Origin: CAYLRU01 sp964386565 | GTDB taxonomy: Bacteria > Desulfobacterota > Desulfobacteria > Desulfobacterales > UBA5616 | Length of the DNA stretch: 64,000 nt | NCBI GenBank assembly: GCA_964386565.1 | Contig: CAYLRU010000007.1 | Location: 52,595 to 116,594, forward strand | Direction of reading: 5' to 3' | Part shown: piece after piece, positions 7,019 through 16,580 of the stretch | How positions within the stretch are numbered: the stretch's first letter is position 1 | Layout of the letters: each line of letters starts with the position of its first letter | The notes under the pieces: model-generated | Told to the model about the DNA's origin: nothing | The model's input: the letters and a program-made list of their open reading frames with translations, nothing else | Databases searched by the model: none | Translations under genes and position numbers: made by a program

Positions 7019-8989
7019 TCAGTATTCAATCTCTGCGAACCGGTTTCTTATTATCTTAAGCAGGTACAACCGTTTATCAGCCTCTCCGATTTCATTAAAT
7101 GCCGTAAGACCGGTAACACCGTCAAAATAGGGCATTACCGTCAAGGCATCCTTTAATTCCCCTCTAAACGCAAAGTTATTTTCGGCTAAAAGTGTAAATA
7201 CCATCACGGCTGAATCATAGGCAACGGCTTCTATAAAACCGGGTTTCTCTTCATAGGCACTTCTGAAAGCCTTGATAAAGGTTCTCACCGGTAAGGTCTT
7301 GCTGTTTTCAAAAAAACCATCCGTCATAATTGCTCCCTGGGCGTAGGAACCGGCCATTCCAATCAATTCATCTGAATGCCAGAGGTTTGTACCACAGAGA
7401 ATAACGTTTTCCACATCATAATAAGCCAGCTGGGGAATGATCAATCCTGCTTTTTTGGGAGAATCCGGAAGGAACAGCACGTCGAAATCCACAATGGGTT
7501 GGGGTTCTTCCGTTTCCGGTTGTTCTCCCTCATCACGATCCACCGCCAAAATCACAGACCCATCATCATATTCCCTGTTATCGGAGACGTTGTTTTCATA
7601 AGTCTGCAGCCCTTGTCCCTCTTCACCGGAAGCAATCATGGCGCCGGTGGCCTGGTCCGATGTCAATTTCAGATCTTCAGGAACCTCGTAATAAAGGCCC
7701 ACCAGTTTTTTTACCGGCGCCTCAAAATCCGTTTGATCCAATTCGTAAGATTCAACCCCGACAACTTCCCCGCCATGTTTGATGACTTCATCCCAAAAAA
7801 GATTCATGAAGGTAAGCCCGTATTTTTCATTTGGATAAAGAATCGCAAAACGACGGGCGCCCAGTTTATCAACAGCGTACGATACGAGGGTTTTTACCTG
7901 CATACTGGAGGTAATAAAATTCCGAAAAACGTAATCCCCGGTTTCAGGAATGCCGTCCATCTGGGACAATGCGATAATGGGAATCCGGTTTTCCTGGGCA
8001 ACCGCCGCGGCTGAATCGGCCGTAGCAATGGGGCCGATAATACATGCGGCTTTTTCCTCAACCAGTTCCAGAACACATTTTTTGGCTACTTCAGGATCCG
8101 ACCGGGTATCTTTGACAATAATTTTATAGTCGATCCCTTCCCGGACGGAGAACCGGTTCAGCGCCAGCTCAATTCCTTTTAATGCCCTGTTGCCGAAAAC
8201 CTCATATGCGCCGCTTAACGGCAACATACATCCAATGGTATCGGATCGAAACTGTGCCATCTGGCGTATGGTATTCACCAGCTCGATATCTTTCGGATCT
8301 TTCAATCGCATGGTCAGCATCCGGATGTCGTCATCGTTCAATATGGAAACGGCGTTCTTGAGCCGGGCCGTGACGGTTTCCCTTTCAGTCGGGGTCATGG
8401 CCATACCATAAGCAGTGATAAAGGTGTATGCCGCTTCAACAGGCGCGTCCATTGCCATAAACGTATCTCCCGTCAGAATTGAGATCCTCATGATATGGGT
8501 TCGGGTGTATGATACCTTGGGCAATTGGGCCGATTTTTGGATTAATTCGGGATATTTCCCTTGGTTGAAAAGCATGGCCAGCATCTCAACTCCGGCATCC
8601 GGGGCGAAAACGGTATGCGGATATTTTTCCAATATCCGGGCGTACGCCTGGTAGGCCGAGGCATAATCATTCCGAAGTTCGTAAATACGCCCCGTCTTCA
8701 TCAGGGCTGCGGGTGCCATGGAAGACCGGGGATATTTTTCAAGAAATGACAGGTATTGTACGATGGCTGCGTCATAGTCGCCCTGTTGATACAATTTTTC
8801 AGCCTGTGCAAACAAATCTTCACCCTTATCAACAGGCCTTGGCTTGAGAACGGATCTGGGGCTGCAACCTGAAAACGCCAAAACGAGTACGATAAAAATA
8901 ACCGGAAAAATTTTGAGTCTTGCCGTTAACACCATGTTTTTCTTTTGCATCTGTTTAGTTTTTTTCAAAACGGGCTGAACTCTTTCCAA
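7019..8989 (-). CDS. LpoA-like lipoprotein: TPR plus periplasmic-binding domain
   Basis: Long envelope protein in two parts. The N-terminal part has TPR-type repeats (EKLYQQGDYDAAIVQYLSFL; GRIYELRNDYASAYQAYARI). From about residue 250 it is a type-1 periplasmic-binding fold (IGCMLPLSGAYEVFGNRALK; IGPIATADSAAAVAQE; FAILYPNEKYGLTFM). This is the architecture of LpoA, the outer-membrane activator of penicillin-binding protein PBP1A, and also of some amino-acid ABC receptors. A signal peptide ends FSGC (Cys42 in the longest reading), a lipobox. The longest frame starts with TTG at 8989; ATG at 8935 (MVLTARLKIF) gives a normal 24-residue lipoprotein leader and may be the real start. A charged, low-complexity insert with QPETEEPQP lies between two PBP strands. 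Confidence 0.82.
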   Translation of the reverse strand: MERVQPVLKKTKQMQKKNMVLTARLKIFPVIFIVLVLAFSGCSPRSVLKPRPVDKGEDLFAQAEKLYQQGDYDAAIVQYLSFLEKYPRSSMAPAALMKTGRIYELRNDYASAYQAYARILEKYPHTVFAPDAGVEMLAMLFNQGKYPELIQKSAQLPKVSYTRTHIMRISILTGDTFMAMDAPVEAAYTFITAYGMAMTPTERETVTARLKNAVSILNDDDIRMLTMRLKDPKDIELVNTIRQMAQFRSDTIGCMLPLSGAYEVFGNRALKGIELALNRFSVREGIDYKIIVKDTRSDPEVAKKCVLELVEEKAACIIGPIATADSAAAVAQENRIPIIALSQMDGIPETGDYVFRNFITSSMQVKTLVSYAVDKLGARRFAILYPNEKYGLTFMNLFWDEVIKHGGEVVGVESYELDQTDFEAPVKKLVGLYYEVPEDLKLTSDQATGAMIASGEEGQGLQTYENNVSDNREYDDGSVILAVDRDEGEQPETEEPQPIVDFDVLFLPDSPKKAGLIIPQLAYYDVENVILCGTNLWHSDELIGMAGSYAQGAIMTDGFFENSKTLPVRTFIKAFRSAYEEKPGFIEAVAYDSAVMVFTLLAENNFAFRGELKDALTVMPYFDGVTGLTAFNEIGEADKRLYLLKIIRNRFAEIEY

Positions 8990-9189
8990 CCCTTGTCTTC
9001 TCTACTAAAAATAACCATATGATTCTATTTTTATACAATACACTCGCCACATTTCACAACACCTTTTACCCGGCAGAATTATAAATTCAGGAATCGCTAT
9101 AAATTTTATTTACAAAGAACCCGATCCGGTCTAAATTATCAAGGCTGGATTTTCTTTCATGTAACCCTAAAAAAAACCGGATATTCAAA

Positions 9190-9483
9190 GTGACGTCCAC
9201 CAACGAAAACGTGTTTGTCAAAATTGCCGTCATCGATAATATTATCGAGGCACAAATGATTAAATCCGTCCTGGATGAGGAAAATATTCCCTATCTGTTG
9301 CGATCTTATCACGATACGGCTTATGACGGACTGTTTCAATTTCAAAAAGGATATGGAGAAATTTCAGCCCCGAAAAAATTTAAACAGGACATATTGGAAA
9401 TCATTTCAAACATCAAGGCCGCCGGGGAAAAACCTCATCATAATGTTCATAAAGATCTTCCTACGGATGAATCGGATATTTAA
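9190..9483 (+). CDS. DUF2007-like small protein
   Basis: A 97-residue protein with the short alpha-beta fold of DUF2007 (putative signal transducing protein): VFVKIAVIDNIIEAQMIKSV, then LDEENIPYLLRS and a C-terminal helix. It begins with GTG at 9190; no strong Shine-Dalgarno is seen, so the start is not certain. It ends 14 bases before the aldolase and is probably cotranscribed with it. The family has no settled function. Confidence 0.65.
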   Translation: MTSTNENVFVKIAVIDNIIEAQMIKSVLDEENIPYLLRSYHDTAYDGLFQFQKGYGEISAPKKFKQDILEIISNIKAAGEKPHHNVHKDLPTDESDI

Positions 9484-9497
9484 AAGGAGGTCCAACC

Positions 9498-10787
9498 ATG
9501 TCAAAAACAATAGATGACAAAGCTTTTGACCGCGCTCTTGACGTCGGGCGCCCGCCCAACGTGGTTAATCTGTTTCCCAACTCAAAGGCCCTGATCGTCA
9601 GCGGCAAGTTTATAGACCGGGCCATGCTTGCAAAGGGTAAATCCATTTCCATGGCGGCCAACGGACGCAGCTATTTTGTCATTCGCGGCGCACTTCTTGC
9701 CGCACAGCGCGCAAATTCCTGCATTATCATTGAAATTGCAAAATCAGAAGGCGGCGCCAATGCATATTGCGCGGTGAATTACTGGAATATGGCCCGAATC
9801 GTTGATGCGTTGTGCAACGAATTGCATATTACCGTCCCCGTGGCCGTTCATGCCGATCATTACGGCATCAAAAACGAACAGGACATTGAAACCGCCAAGA
9901 TCGAAATTCCCTCCATGTTCGATGCCGGCATCACCTCCATCGCCATCGATGCCTCCCACATGCCAGATGATAAAAACCTGCTGGCGAGCATAACGTTGAA
10001 TCCGTACGTTCCCGGGTGGGCCGGGCTTGAAACGGAGGTAGGGGAAATCAAGGGCAAAACCGGCCTCTCCACCATTGAAGAAGCGCTGTTTTTAATCCAG
10101 GGGCTTAATGCCCATGACATCTTCCCCGACTGGATCGCTTTAAACAACGGTACCACCCATGGCATTGAAGCCAGTGACCAGGGAATCCAGGTGGATTTAA
10201 CCGCTGATATTCACAATGCATTAAGCGATTATAAGGTTTCCGGGGCCCAGCACGGGACTTCGGGAAACAGCTCCCAGCGCCTGCGGGAAATCGCCGCCAA
10301 AACCCGGACCACAAAGGCAAACGTGGCTACGGCCCTCCAGATGGTTTCCTGGGGTCTTGAAGTCAATGATTACGGAAACGCCATTCTTGACGACAGGGGT
10401 TTCTTTAAAAAGGTCAAAAATGAAGGCGTGTCCGAATCCATGTGGGCGGATATGGAGGCGTATGCAAAATCCAATTCCCTTTCGGCAGGGGATTATAAAA
10501 AACTGAATATTGTATTCGAAAACAAACTGTTAAGCCAACCCATGGCCATCCGGGAACGCATGACCGGACGGATTGAGGATTTTGTTTACAACATGTTGGT
10601 GAATGTATTTAATGCACAGGATACGGCACCGCTGGCCGTCGAGCATATCCTTGACACCGGCTCCCACGATCCCGGCCCGAAGGCCAAAAGAATAGAAGAC
10701 CCAGACGAATGGACACCTGATAAAATCATGGCGCGGGCGGCCCTCATAGACAGTGATAAAGGAGAATCCGGAAATTTTGACGACTAG
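9498..10787 (+). CDS. Class II fructose-bisphosphate aldolase-family enzyme
   Basis: Zinc-dependent class II aldolase of 429 residues. It shows the zinc and base region VHADHYG (Asp120, His121), AIDASHMP, the second zinc ligand region NNGTTHG, and the glycine loop AQHGTSGNSS near the third histidine. Class II aldolases split fructose-1,6-bisphosphate or similar sugar phosphates into DHAP and an aldehyde. The protein is about 70-90 residues longer than the classical enzyme, including a C-terminal tail, and belongs to a divergent branch; the sugar specificity is uncertain. AAAAGGAGG sits nine bases before the ATG, a strong ribosome binding site. Confidence 0.85.
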   Translation: MSKTIDDKAFDRALDVGRPPNVVNLFPNSKALIVSGKFIDRAMLAKGKSISMAANGRSYFVIRGALLAAQRANSCIIIEIAKSEGGANAYCAVNYWNMARIVDALCNELHITVPVAVHADHYGIKNEQDIETAKIEIPSMFDAGITSIAIDASHMPDDKNLLASITLNPYVPGWAGLETEVGEIKGKTGLSTIEEALFLIQGLNAHDIFPDWIALNNGTTHGIEASDQGIQVDLTADIHNALSDYKVSGAQHGTSGNSSQRLREIAAKTRTTKANVATALQMVSWGLEVNDYGNAILDDRGFFKKVKNEGVSESMWADMEAYAKSNSLSAGDYKKLNIVFENKLLSQPMAIRERMTGRIEDFVYNMLVNVFNAQDTAPLAVEHILDTGSHDPGPKAKRIEDPDEWTPDKIMARAALIDSDKGESGNFDD

Positions 10788-11301
10788 CATTCTGCCGTAT
10801 TTACGACCCATATCATATTGCCATTTTTGCGGAAAACGCCTGATCCAGAAAACCGTTGAAGGGTATGAACGCCTGTTTTGTACACAGTGCGACATACCGA
10901 TTTATCAAAATCCCGTGCCAGCCACATGCATCGTGGTTGTGAATGATGATGAAAAACTGCTACTGGTGAAAAGAAGCGTCGAGCCCAAGGTGGGGCACTG
11001 GTGCCTGCCGGGTGGTTTTGTGGAATTAGGGGAATATCCGGATGAATCCGCGCTGAGAGAACTGAAAGAGGAAACCGGGTTGTCGGGAAGGGTGGAAAAG
11101 CTCCTGGGCGTATCCACCAATCCCAGTATCCAATACGATACCATCCTCATGATCGCCTACCTGGTCAGGTGCTTCTCCGGAACGCCCGTTGCCGGAGACG
11201 ATGCATCCGATGTCCGGTGGTTCGGCATGGACAAGCTGCCTGAAATTGCTTTTGACAGTCACCAACGATTTATCCGGAAATATCTGAAAATGAAGACCTG
11301 A
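10753..11301 (+). CDS. NUDIX hydrolase with N-terminal zinc ribbon
   Basis: The Nudix box is complete: Gly88, Glu94, Arg102-Glu103, Glu106-Glu107, Gly109 (in the reading from GTG). A four-cysteine zinc ribbon precedes it: CHFC (23-26) and CTQC (43-46). The layout matches ADP-ribose or NADH pyrophosphatase-type Nudix proteins, which hydrolyse nucleoside diphosphates linked to another moiety. The first codon is GTG at 10753, which overlaps the aldolase by 35 bases; TTG at 10777 with GGAG 12 bases upstream is an alternative that would overlap by 11. The gene ends 23 bases from the convergent mazG stop. Confidence 0.85.
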   Translation: MIKENPEILTTSILPYLRPISYCHFCGKRLIQKTVEGYERLFCTQCDIPIYQNPVPATCIVVVNDDEKLLLVKRSVEPKVGHWCLPGGFVELGEYPDESALRELKEETGLSGRVEKLLGVSTNPSIQYDTILMIAYLVRCFSGTPVAGDDASDVRWFGMDKLPEIAFDSHQRFIRKYLKMKT

Positions 11302-11324
11302 ACGGGAGTTGGATATATTTCTTA

Positions 11325-12119
11325 TCAACCAAGTTTCTTTTTGGCTTGTTCCCACAGGCGCTCCAGTTCAGTTCGGGGTACGGTATCGAATCGGAGCCCC
11401 TGTTCACGAAGCATTTGTTCCATAAACCGAAATCGTTTTTCAAACTTTTTTGTTGAGGCGGACAAAGCGGTCTCCGGGTGGATACGGGCAAAACGGGCTA
11501 CATTCACCAGGGTGAACAAAATATCCCCGAACTCCACCAACAGCCTGTTTTTATCGGACTTTTGTCTTTCTCTCCCTGCCAGTTCAAATTTAAATTCCGA
11601 CCATTCCTCCTCGGTCTTGGCGATCACGCCGTCGATGTCATCCCAGTCAAATCCGTTACCAGCGGCCCGATCAGAAACACGATAGGCCCTCATCAACGCA
11701 GGAAGTTTACGGGGGATAGAATCAAGAACGGATTTTCTTTCGCCATCTGAATTCTCCCGCACCTTGATTTTCTGCCATTGCACTTTAACCTGTTGTGCAT
11801 TCTCGACTGATTTGTCTCCAAAAACATGGGGATGGCGATTTATCATTTTTTTAAGGTTTTTTTCAACTACATCTGCTAAATTAAACCGCCCTGCCCCTTC
11901 ATAAATGGAGACAATAAACAGAATCTGAAACAGGACATCCCCCAATTCCTCACAAATATCCCCGACAGATCCGGATTCAATGGCATCCACCAACTCATAT
12001 ACCTCTTCCACGAGATAAACAGCCATGCTTTGGGGGGTTTGTTTCCTGTCCCAGGGGCAACCCTTGTCCCCTCTAAGGGTTTGTATCAATTGGATCAGTG
12101 TGGGTATTTCAGAGATCAT
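11325..12119 (-). CDS. mazG: Nucleoside triphosphate pyrophosphohydrolase MazG
   Basis: Two-domain MazG, 264 residues, the usual length. It hydrolyses canonical and damaged NTPs to NMP and pyrophosphate. Each half has the EExxE...D pattern: LVEEVYELVDAIE with EELGDVLFQ in the first domain, and KTEEEWSEF with EFGDILFTLVN in the second. The opening GCPWDRKQT is diagnostic of the family. ATG at 12119 lies eight bases after the cvpA stop, so the two form an operon read on the minus strand. Confidence 0.95.
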   Translation of the reverse strand: MISEIPTLIQLIQTLRGDKGCPWDRKQTPQSMAVYLVEEVYELVDAIESGSVGDICEELGDVLFQILFIVSIYEGAGRFNLADVVEKNLKKMINRHPHVFGDKSVENAQQVKVQWQKIKVRENSDGERKSVLDSIPRKLPALMRAYRVSDRAAGNGFDWDDIDGVIAKTEEEWSEFKFELAGRERQKSDKNRLLVEFGDILFTLVNVARFARIHPETALSASTKKFEKRFRFMEQMLREQGLRFDTVPRTELERLWEQAKKKLG

Positions 12120-12127
12120 ACAATGGA

Positions 12128-12652
12128 TTATGCGGTTTTCCAGGCCTTTTTTAATTCTTTAAACTTATCCGTAAATTCTTTTTTCATGTCATCAGGCACG
12201 ATCAATACGATCTTTTCAGAAATCATCATCACGTGCGGGGTCAAAAGAGAGTCCCGGATAACCGAAGCACCCTTGGGAAGGAAGGTGGTCAACATGAAAA
12301 TGATGACGGACACGATAAGTATCCCCTTTATAAAACCGAATCCGGCGCCGCATATTCGATCAAACCATCCCAGGTGAGCGATTTTTAAAACATATTTGAT
12401 CAACACGCCCAACGCCCCCACAAGGATCAGGACAAGACAGAATATGACCAAAAATCCCAGAATGCTGCAATAACCCGGGTCGGATATCCATCGCGAGAGC
12501 AACCCGCTGATATCTGAATAATAAGTATAAGCCCCGTAAAGCCCGGCTGCAACGCCGACAATGGACGCCAGTTCCTTGACAATTCCCCGGAAAATGCCAC
12601 GTATCAGGCAAAAGCCGAGTATCACAATTATAACGATATCCAGTGGGTTCAT
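12128..12652 (-). CDS. CvpA family membrane protein
   Basis: A 174-residue inner-membrane protein with four predicted transmembrane helices, opening NPLDIVIIVILGFCLIRGI and continuing with GAYTYYSDISGLL and CSILGFLVIFCLVLILVG, as in CvpA (colicin V production and purF-linked protein). Family members affect envelope integrity, and the molecular function is not settled. The second half carries ICGAGFGFIKGIL, a conserved family segment. First gene of the cvpA-mazG unit; its promoter must lie in the divergent region shared with phoH. Confidence 0.88.
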   Translation of the reverse strand: MNPLDIVIIVILGFCLIRGIFRGIVKELASIVGVAAGLYGAYTYYSDISGLLSRWISDPGYCSILGFLVIFCLVLILVGALGVLIKYVLKIAHLGWFDRICGAGFGFIKGILIVSVIIFMLTTFLPKGASVIRDSLLTPHVMMISEKIVLIVPDDMKKEFTDKFKELKKAWKTA

Positions 12653-13046
12653 AGTTCACTCTCATGAGGTAAGATCAACGAAAATATGCGTCTTCAGCGG
12701 CCTCGTTATTCCAAGGGTATTCAGGATACGCCCGCAAACAGGCCAACGGATTATTCATGCCATAATCAAATAACGTTAGCAAAACAGAACGGTCTTCGTC
12801 AAGGTGTTTTTCCTCCTGTAATATGCCCGGTGAAGATTCCGGGAAGCCACATTGCACGAAATTACAGAGAATCACGGGCATATCGACGGGCTCGCGCCTG
12901 TTGCCCGCTCATTTGTTGTTTGATTTCCTTTTTCGAGGTATGATATAGGTTAAATCCTTCCAAACGGAAGGAATTGCCGCACATTAAAAAGGGGGAGATC
13001 CCCGGTATGCGGCGATATGGTTCATATGACCTGAATAAAGGATTCC
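12653..13046. other. Divergent intergenic region cvpA / phoH
   Basis: About 390 bases with no convincing gene. A minus-strand frame at 12675-12881 (68 codons, ATG) lacks a ribosome binding site and was not called. A small hairpin CCTTCC-AAAC-GGAAGG lies at 12956-12971, about 75 bases before phoH. The phoH ribosome binding site is AAAGGA five bases before its ATG. Promoters for both genes should be here, but no clear -35/-10 pair stands out. Confidence 0.5.
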
Positions 13047-14036
13047 ATGATAGAAAGTTTTGAAAACAAAAACAACCCATTAAGTTTTTCAAACAATGAG
13101 CTGGCCAGACAGCTCTTTGGGGAACACAATCACCACCTGCAAATCATCTCCAAGGCGACAGGCGTCAATATTCATGCAAGGGGGAATACGGTATTCATAG
13201 AGGGCGATACCACGGGGACGGAGCTGGCGGAAAACGTACTGCACCAGCTTTACGGCCTGTTGAAAGAAAAATATCCCATTTACCCCCCGGATGTCGACCA
13301 CGCTGTCAGAATAATCAGTGCGGACTCTCGTGCAAAGCTGAAAGATATTTTTCTGGACACGGTTTTCATTACAGCAAAAAAACGCCATATTACACCGAAA
13401 AGCCGTTCCCAAAAAGAATATATAGACGCCATCCGGACCCATGACATGGTTTTCGGTATCGGCCCTGCAGGGACCGGGAAAACATATCTGGCCATGGCAA
13501 TGGCGGTGGAGGCTTTGACAAAATCAAAAGCCAGCCGAATCATTCTCACCCGCCCGGCCGTGGAAGCGGGAGAAGCCCTCGGGTTTTTGCCCGGGGACCT
13601 TGCGGAAAAAGTTGACCCTTATCTCAGGCCCTTATATGATGCGCTTCATGACATGATGCGATTTGAGAAAATATCCAATTTGATGCAGCAAGGTGTCATA
13701 GAGGTCGCACCGCTGGCCTTCATGCGGGGGAGAACTTTAAACGATGCCTTCATTATTCTGGATGAAGCGCAAAACACGACTTCGGAACAGATGAAGATGT
13801 TTCTGACCCGGATTGGTTTTTCATCCAAGGCCGTCATTACCGGGGATATCACCCAGACTGATCTTCCCAGTGGAAAGCCGTCGGGATTGATCGAAGCAAC
13901 AAATATCTTGCAGGATATAGACGGCATCAAGTTTATCTTCTTTTCAAAAATCGATGTCGTGCGACATAAACTGGTTCAAAAAATTATCAACGCCTATGAG
14001 GAACTTGAGGCTAGACGAAAACAACCAAGCTTATAA
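13047..14036 (+). CDS. PhoH family ATPase
   Basis: PhoH/YbeZ-type protein of 329 residues. An N-terminal KH-like part (NIHARGNTVFIEGD) is followed by a P-loop ATPase: Walker A GPAGTGKT around residue 138, LTRPAVEAGEALGFLPGDL, Walker B FIILDEAQN, and the GDITQTDLP motif. YbeZ works with the endoribonuclease YbeY in rRNA processing and ribosome quality control. Here ybeY lies two genes downstream with pgpH between, an arrangement common in bacteria. ATG is preceded by AAAGGA. Confidence 0.95.
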   Translation: MIESFENKNNPLSFSNNELARQLFGEHNHHLQIISKATGVNIHARGNTVFIEGDTTGTELAENVLHQLYGLLKEKYPIYPPDVDHAVRIISADSRAKLKDIFLDTVFITAKKRHITPKSRSQKEYIDAIRTHDMVFGIGPAGTGKTYLAMAMAVEALTKSKASRIILTRPAVEAGEALGFLPGDLAEKVDPYLRPLYDALHDMMRFEKISNLMQQGVIEVAPLAFMRGRTLNDAFIILDEAQNTTSEQMKMFLTRIGFSSKAVITGDITQTDLPSGKPSGLIEATNILQDIDGIKFIFFSKIDVVRHKLVQKIINAYEELEARRKQPSL

Positions 14037-14174
14037 ACATTCGAGTTCAGGAAACTCCCAGATTTGACCGAAAAGATCATTCTCACCGGTATTTTCCTCG
14101 ATTTTTGTTATCGGCATTCCGAAAAAACAGCGATATATCGGTGGAGTTGAACTTTTCATATTGAACAAAATCCA

Positions 14175-16580
14175 ATGAAATTTGAAAGAAACAAAGAATC
14201 CGTTAAAAACGTGCTGGAAACCAGCAATTATGTTCGCTTCGGGCTGCTTCTGGTCATCACAACCATATTCACGATTATCCTCTACCCGGATCTGGTTATC
14301 CATGAAACCCCTTATTCACTGGGGGATGTGGCGGGAAAAGATATCAAATCCCCCATTGAGTATTTCATAGAGGACAACGCCGCAACCGAGGAAAAAAGAA
14401 AGGCGGCTGTTGAGCAGGTATTGACCGTTTACGACTACAACTCCACCCTGGCCTCCAAAATCACCGCTAATGTATCTGAAGCATTCGGGCATTTGAAACG
14501 GATTTCAATATCCCGGGCAGCCACCGAAGAACAGGACTCTATTGAAAGCCGGGAGAATCACGGCCTGAATACGCAATCTGCTATCAGTTCCCCCGGAAAC
14601 ATGACCATGAAGGAGATTTTCGAGGAAAAAATCGGTATGCCCATCAGCAACGGTGCCTTTGCCATCCTTGAAAAGGAAGGATTCTCGGAGGATATCAGCG
14701 AACTGATCAATCGCATACTAACGGAAATCTTTAATAACGGCGTCGTCGCCAATAAAGAACTTCTTCTGAATCAATATGAAAAGGGCATTATCCTCCGTGA
14801 CATCGAGTCCCAGACCGAAAGAGTGGAGACAAGCTTAAAATCCATTTACGGTATAGATCAGGCAAAAACCATGGTCCGAATTATCGGCCAACCCCTTTTA
14901 AGGGATGTGGGCTATACCCTGCGAAATTTAATCGTGGACTTTTCCCAGAGATTGATTCAACCCAACATTACCTTAAACATCAATGAAACAGAAGCAAGAA
15001 AAAATGATGCCGCCTCCCGGATAAAGCCCATTCTTTACAAGATAAAGTCCGGAGAAATGCTATTGCGGGAGGGTGAACGGGTAACCGATGTGCAGCTCTT
15101 AAAATTAAGGGCTCTTCGGGAAACGCTAAGCACGGAAAATATCTTGAAAAACAGCATCGGTGAGGCCATGATCATCCTGACCGTTCTGCTGATTATTTAT
15201 GTGCTGTATGTTAATATTCAAAAAAAATCCCCTCTCCTTCATAATAAAAACCTTCTTTTTCTCTCCTGCATGCTGGTTGCTTTTTTCATATTGGCCAAAT
15301 TTTCAGCAAGTTTTATGGGGGCCATGATCCACAACACCACCTTCTCGATACCGGCAAGCGCCGTGTCTTTCGGAATCCCGGCGGCAGCCGGCGCCATGGT
15401 GGTGTGCATGTTCATGGGTCTTAATCTTGCCGTGGCGTTTTCTCTGGTTCTATCCCTGTTTATGGGCGCACTGTTTCAAAACCGGTTCGACATTTTTTTA
15501 TATCACTTTCTCAACAGTATCATGGCGGCTTACTGGATTCAGGACTGCCGGGAAAGAAAGGTGTTCATCAAGGCGGGACTCAAGCTCGGATTGTTGAACA
15601 TCCTGCTTGCCACGGTCTTTTGCGTTTATTCGGATGAAATCTCGGGGTTTAAACTCCCGTGGAGCTATACCTTCGCATTTTTAGGCGGAATCGGTTCGGG
15701 CATTATTGTTTCCGGACTTGCACCGCTGATTGAAGTGGCGTTCGGATACAGCACCAATATTACGCTGCTCGAACTGGCCAATCTGGACCGACCGATTTTA
15801 AGGCGCCTGATGCTGGAAGCCCCGGGAACCTATCACCATTCTGTGATTGTAGGCTCCATGGTGGAAGCAGCAGCTTCGGCCATCGGGGCCAATCCACTTC
15901 TGGCCAAGGTGTGCGGATATTATCACGATATTGGTAAAATCAATAAGCCACTGTATTTTATTGAAAATCAATTAAACGGGCAAAACCGGCACAACAAACT
16001 CGCTCCTTCCATGTCCAGCCTCATTTTGACGGCTCACGTCAAAGAGGGTGTTGAAATGGCCAGGGAAAACAAATTGGGGCAAACCATTATCGAGACCATC
16101 CAGCAGCACCACGGTACCAGCCTGATCACCTATTTTTACGAAAAGGCAAAACAGTTAAAGGGAAAAGATGCAGTAAAAATAGATGATTTTCGCTATCCCG
16201 GACCAAAGCCTCAAACCGTTGAAGCCGGTCTTGTCATGCTGGCAGATGTGGTAGAGGCATCTGCCAGAACTCTTGAAGACCCGACGCCTTCCAGAATCCA
16301 GGGCCATGTGCAAAACCTCATCAACAAGGTCTTTTCAGACGGACAACTGGACGAATGTGAAATGACGCTGAAAGACCTTCACAATATTGCTAAAAGTTTT
16401 ATCAAGATTTTAAACGGGATCTATCACCATCGAATCGATTACCCGGAAAGAAGTCCGGTAAGCAACGGAAAGACGAATAATGGGAGTGTTGATCGACAAC
16501 AGACAAAACAAGTTCAAGGTACCGATAAAGAAATTAAGAGCGAAAGTCCAAGTCATCTTAAACGCCTTGGCTTGTCATGA
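14175..16580 (+). CDS. pgpH: 7TM-HD family phosphohydrolase PgpH
   Basis: An 801-residue membrane phosphohydrolase of the 7TMR-HD family. Order: one N-terminal membrane helix (FGLLLVITTIFTIILYP), a large extracytoplasmic 7TMR-HDED domain, seven membrane helices (about 320-530), and a C-terminal HD domain with the ligands in YHHSVIVGSM, YYHDIGK, AHVKEG and QQHHGTS, and a later LADVVEASAR. In Firmicutes PgpH degrades cyclic di-AMP; the substrate in this lineage is not established. It shares 101 bases with the next gene ybeY and follows phoH by about 140 bases, so all three are probably cotranscribed. Confidence 0.92.
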   Translation: MKFERNKESVKNVLETSNYVRFGLLLVITTIFTIILYPDLVIHETPYSLGDVAGKDIKSPIEYFIEDNAATEEKRKAAVEQVLTVYDYNSTLASKITANVSEAFGHLKRISISRAATEEQDSIESRENHGLNTQSAISSPGNMTMKEIFEEKIGMPISNGAFAILEKEGFSEDISELINRILTEIFNNGVVANKELLLNQYEKGIILRDIESQTERVETSLKSIYGIDQAKTMVRIIGQPLLRDVGYTLRNLIVDFSQRLIQPNITLNINETEARKNDAASRIKPILYKIKSGEMLLREGERVTDVQLLKLRALRETLSTENILKNSIGEAMIILTVLLIIYVLYVNIQKKSPLLHNKNLLFLSCMLVAFFILAKFSASFMGAMIHNTTFSIPASAVSFGIPAAAGAMVVCMFMGLNLAVAFSLVLSLFMGALFQNRFDIFLYHFLNSIMAAYWIQDCRERKVFIKAGLKLGLLNILLATVFCVYSDEISGFKLPWSYTFAFLGGIGSGIIVSGLAPLIEVAFGYSTNITLLELANLDRPILRRLMLEAPGTYHHSVIVGSMVEAAASAIGANPLLAKVCGYYHDIGKINKPLYFIENQLNGQNRHNKLAPSMSSLILTAHVKEGVEMARENKLGQTIIETIQQHHGTSLITYFYEKAKQLKGKDAVKIDDFRYPGPKPQTVEAGLVMLADVVEASARTLEDPTPSRIQGHVQNLINKVFSDGQLDECEMTLKDLHNIAKSFIKILNGIYHHRIDYPERSPVSNGKTNNGSVDRQQTKQVQGTDKEIKSESPSHLKRLGLS

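Noticed and set aside
12675..12881. 68-codon minus-strand frame upstream of cvpA
   Set aside because: No ribosome binding site and no recognisable family; treated as intergenic.
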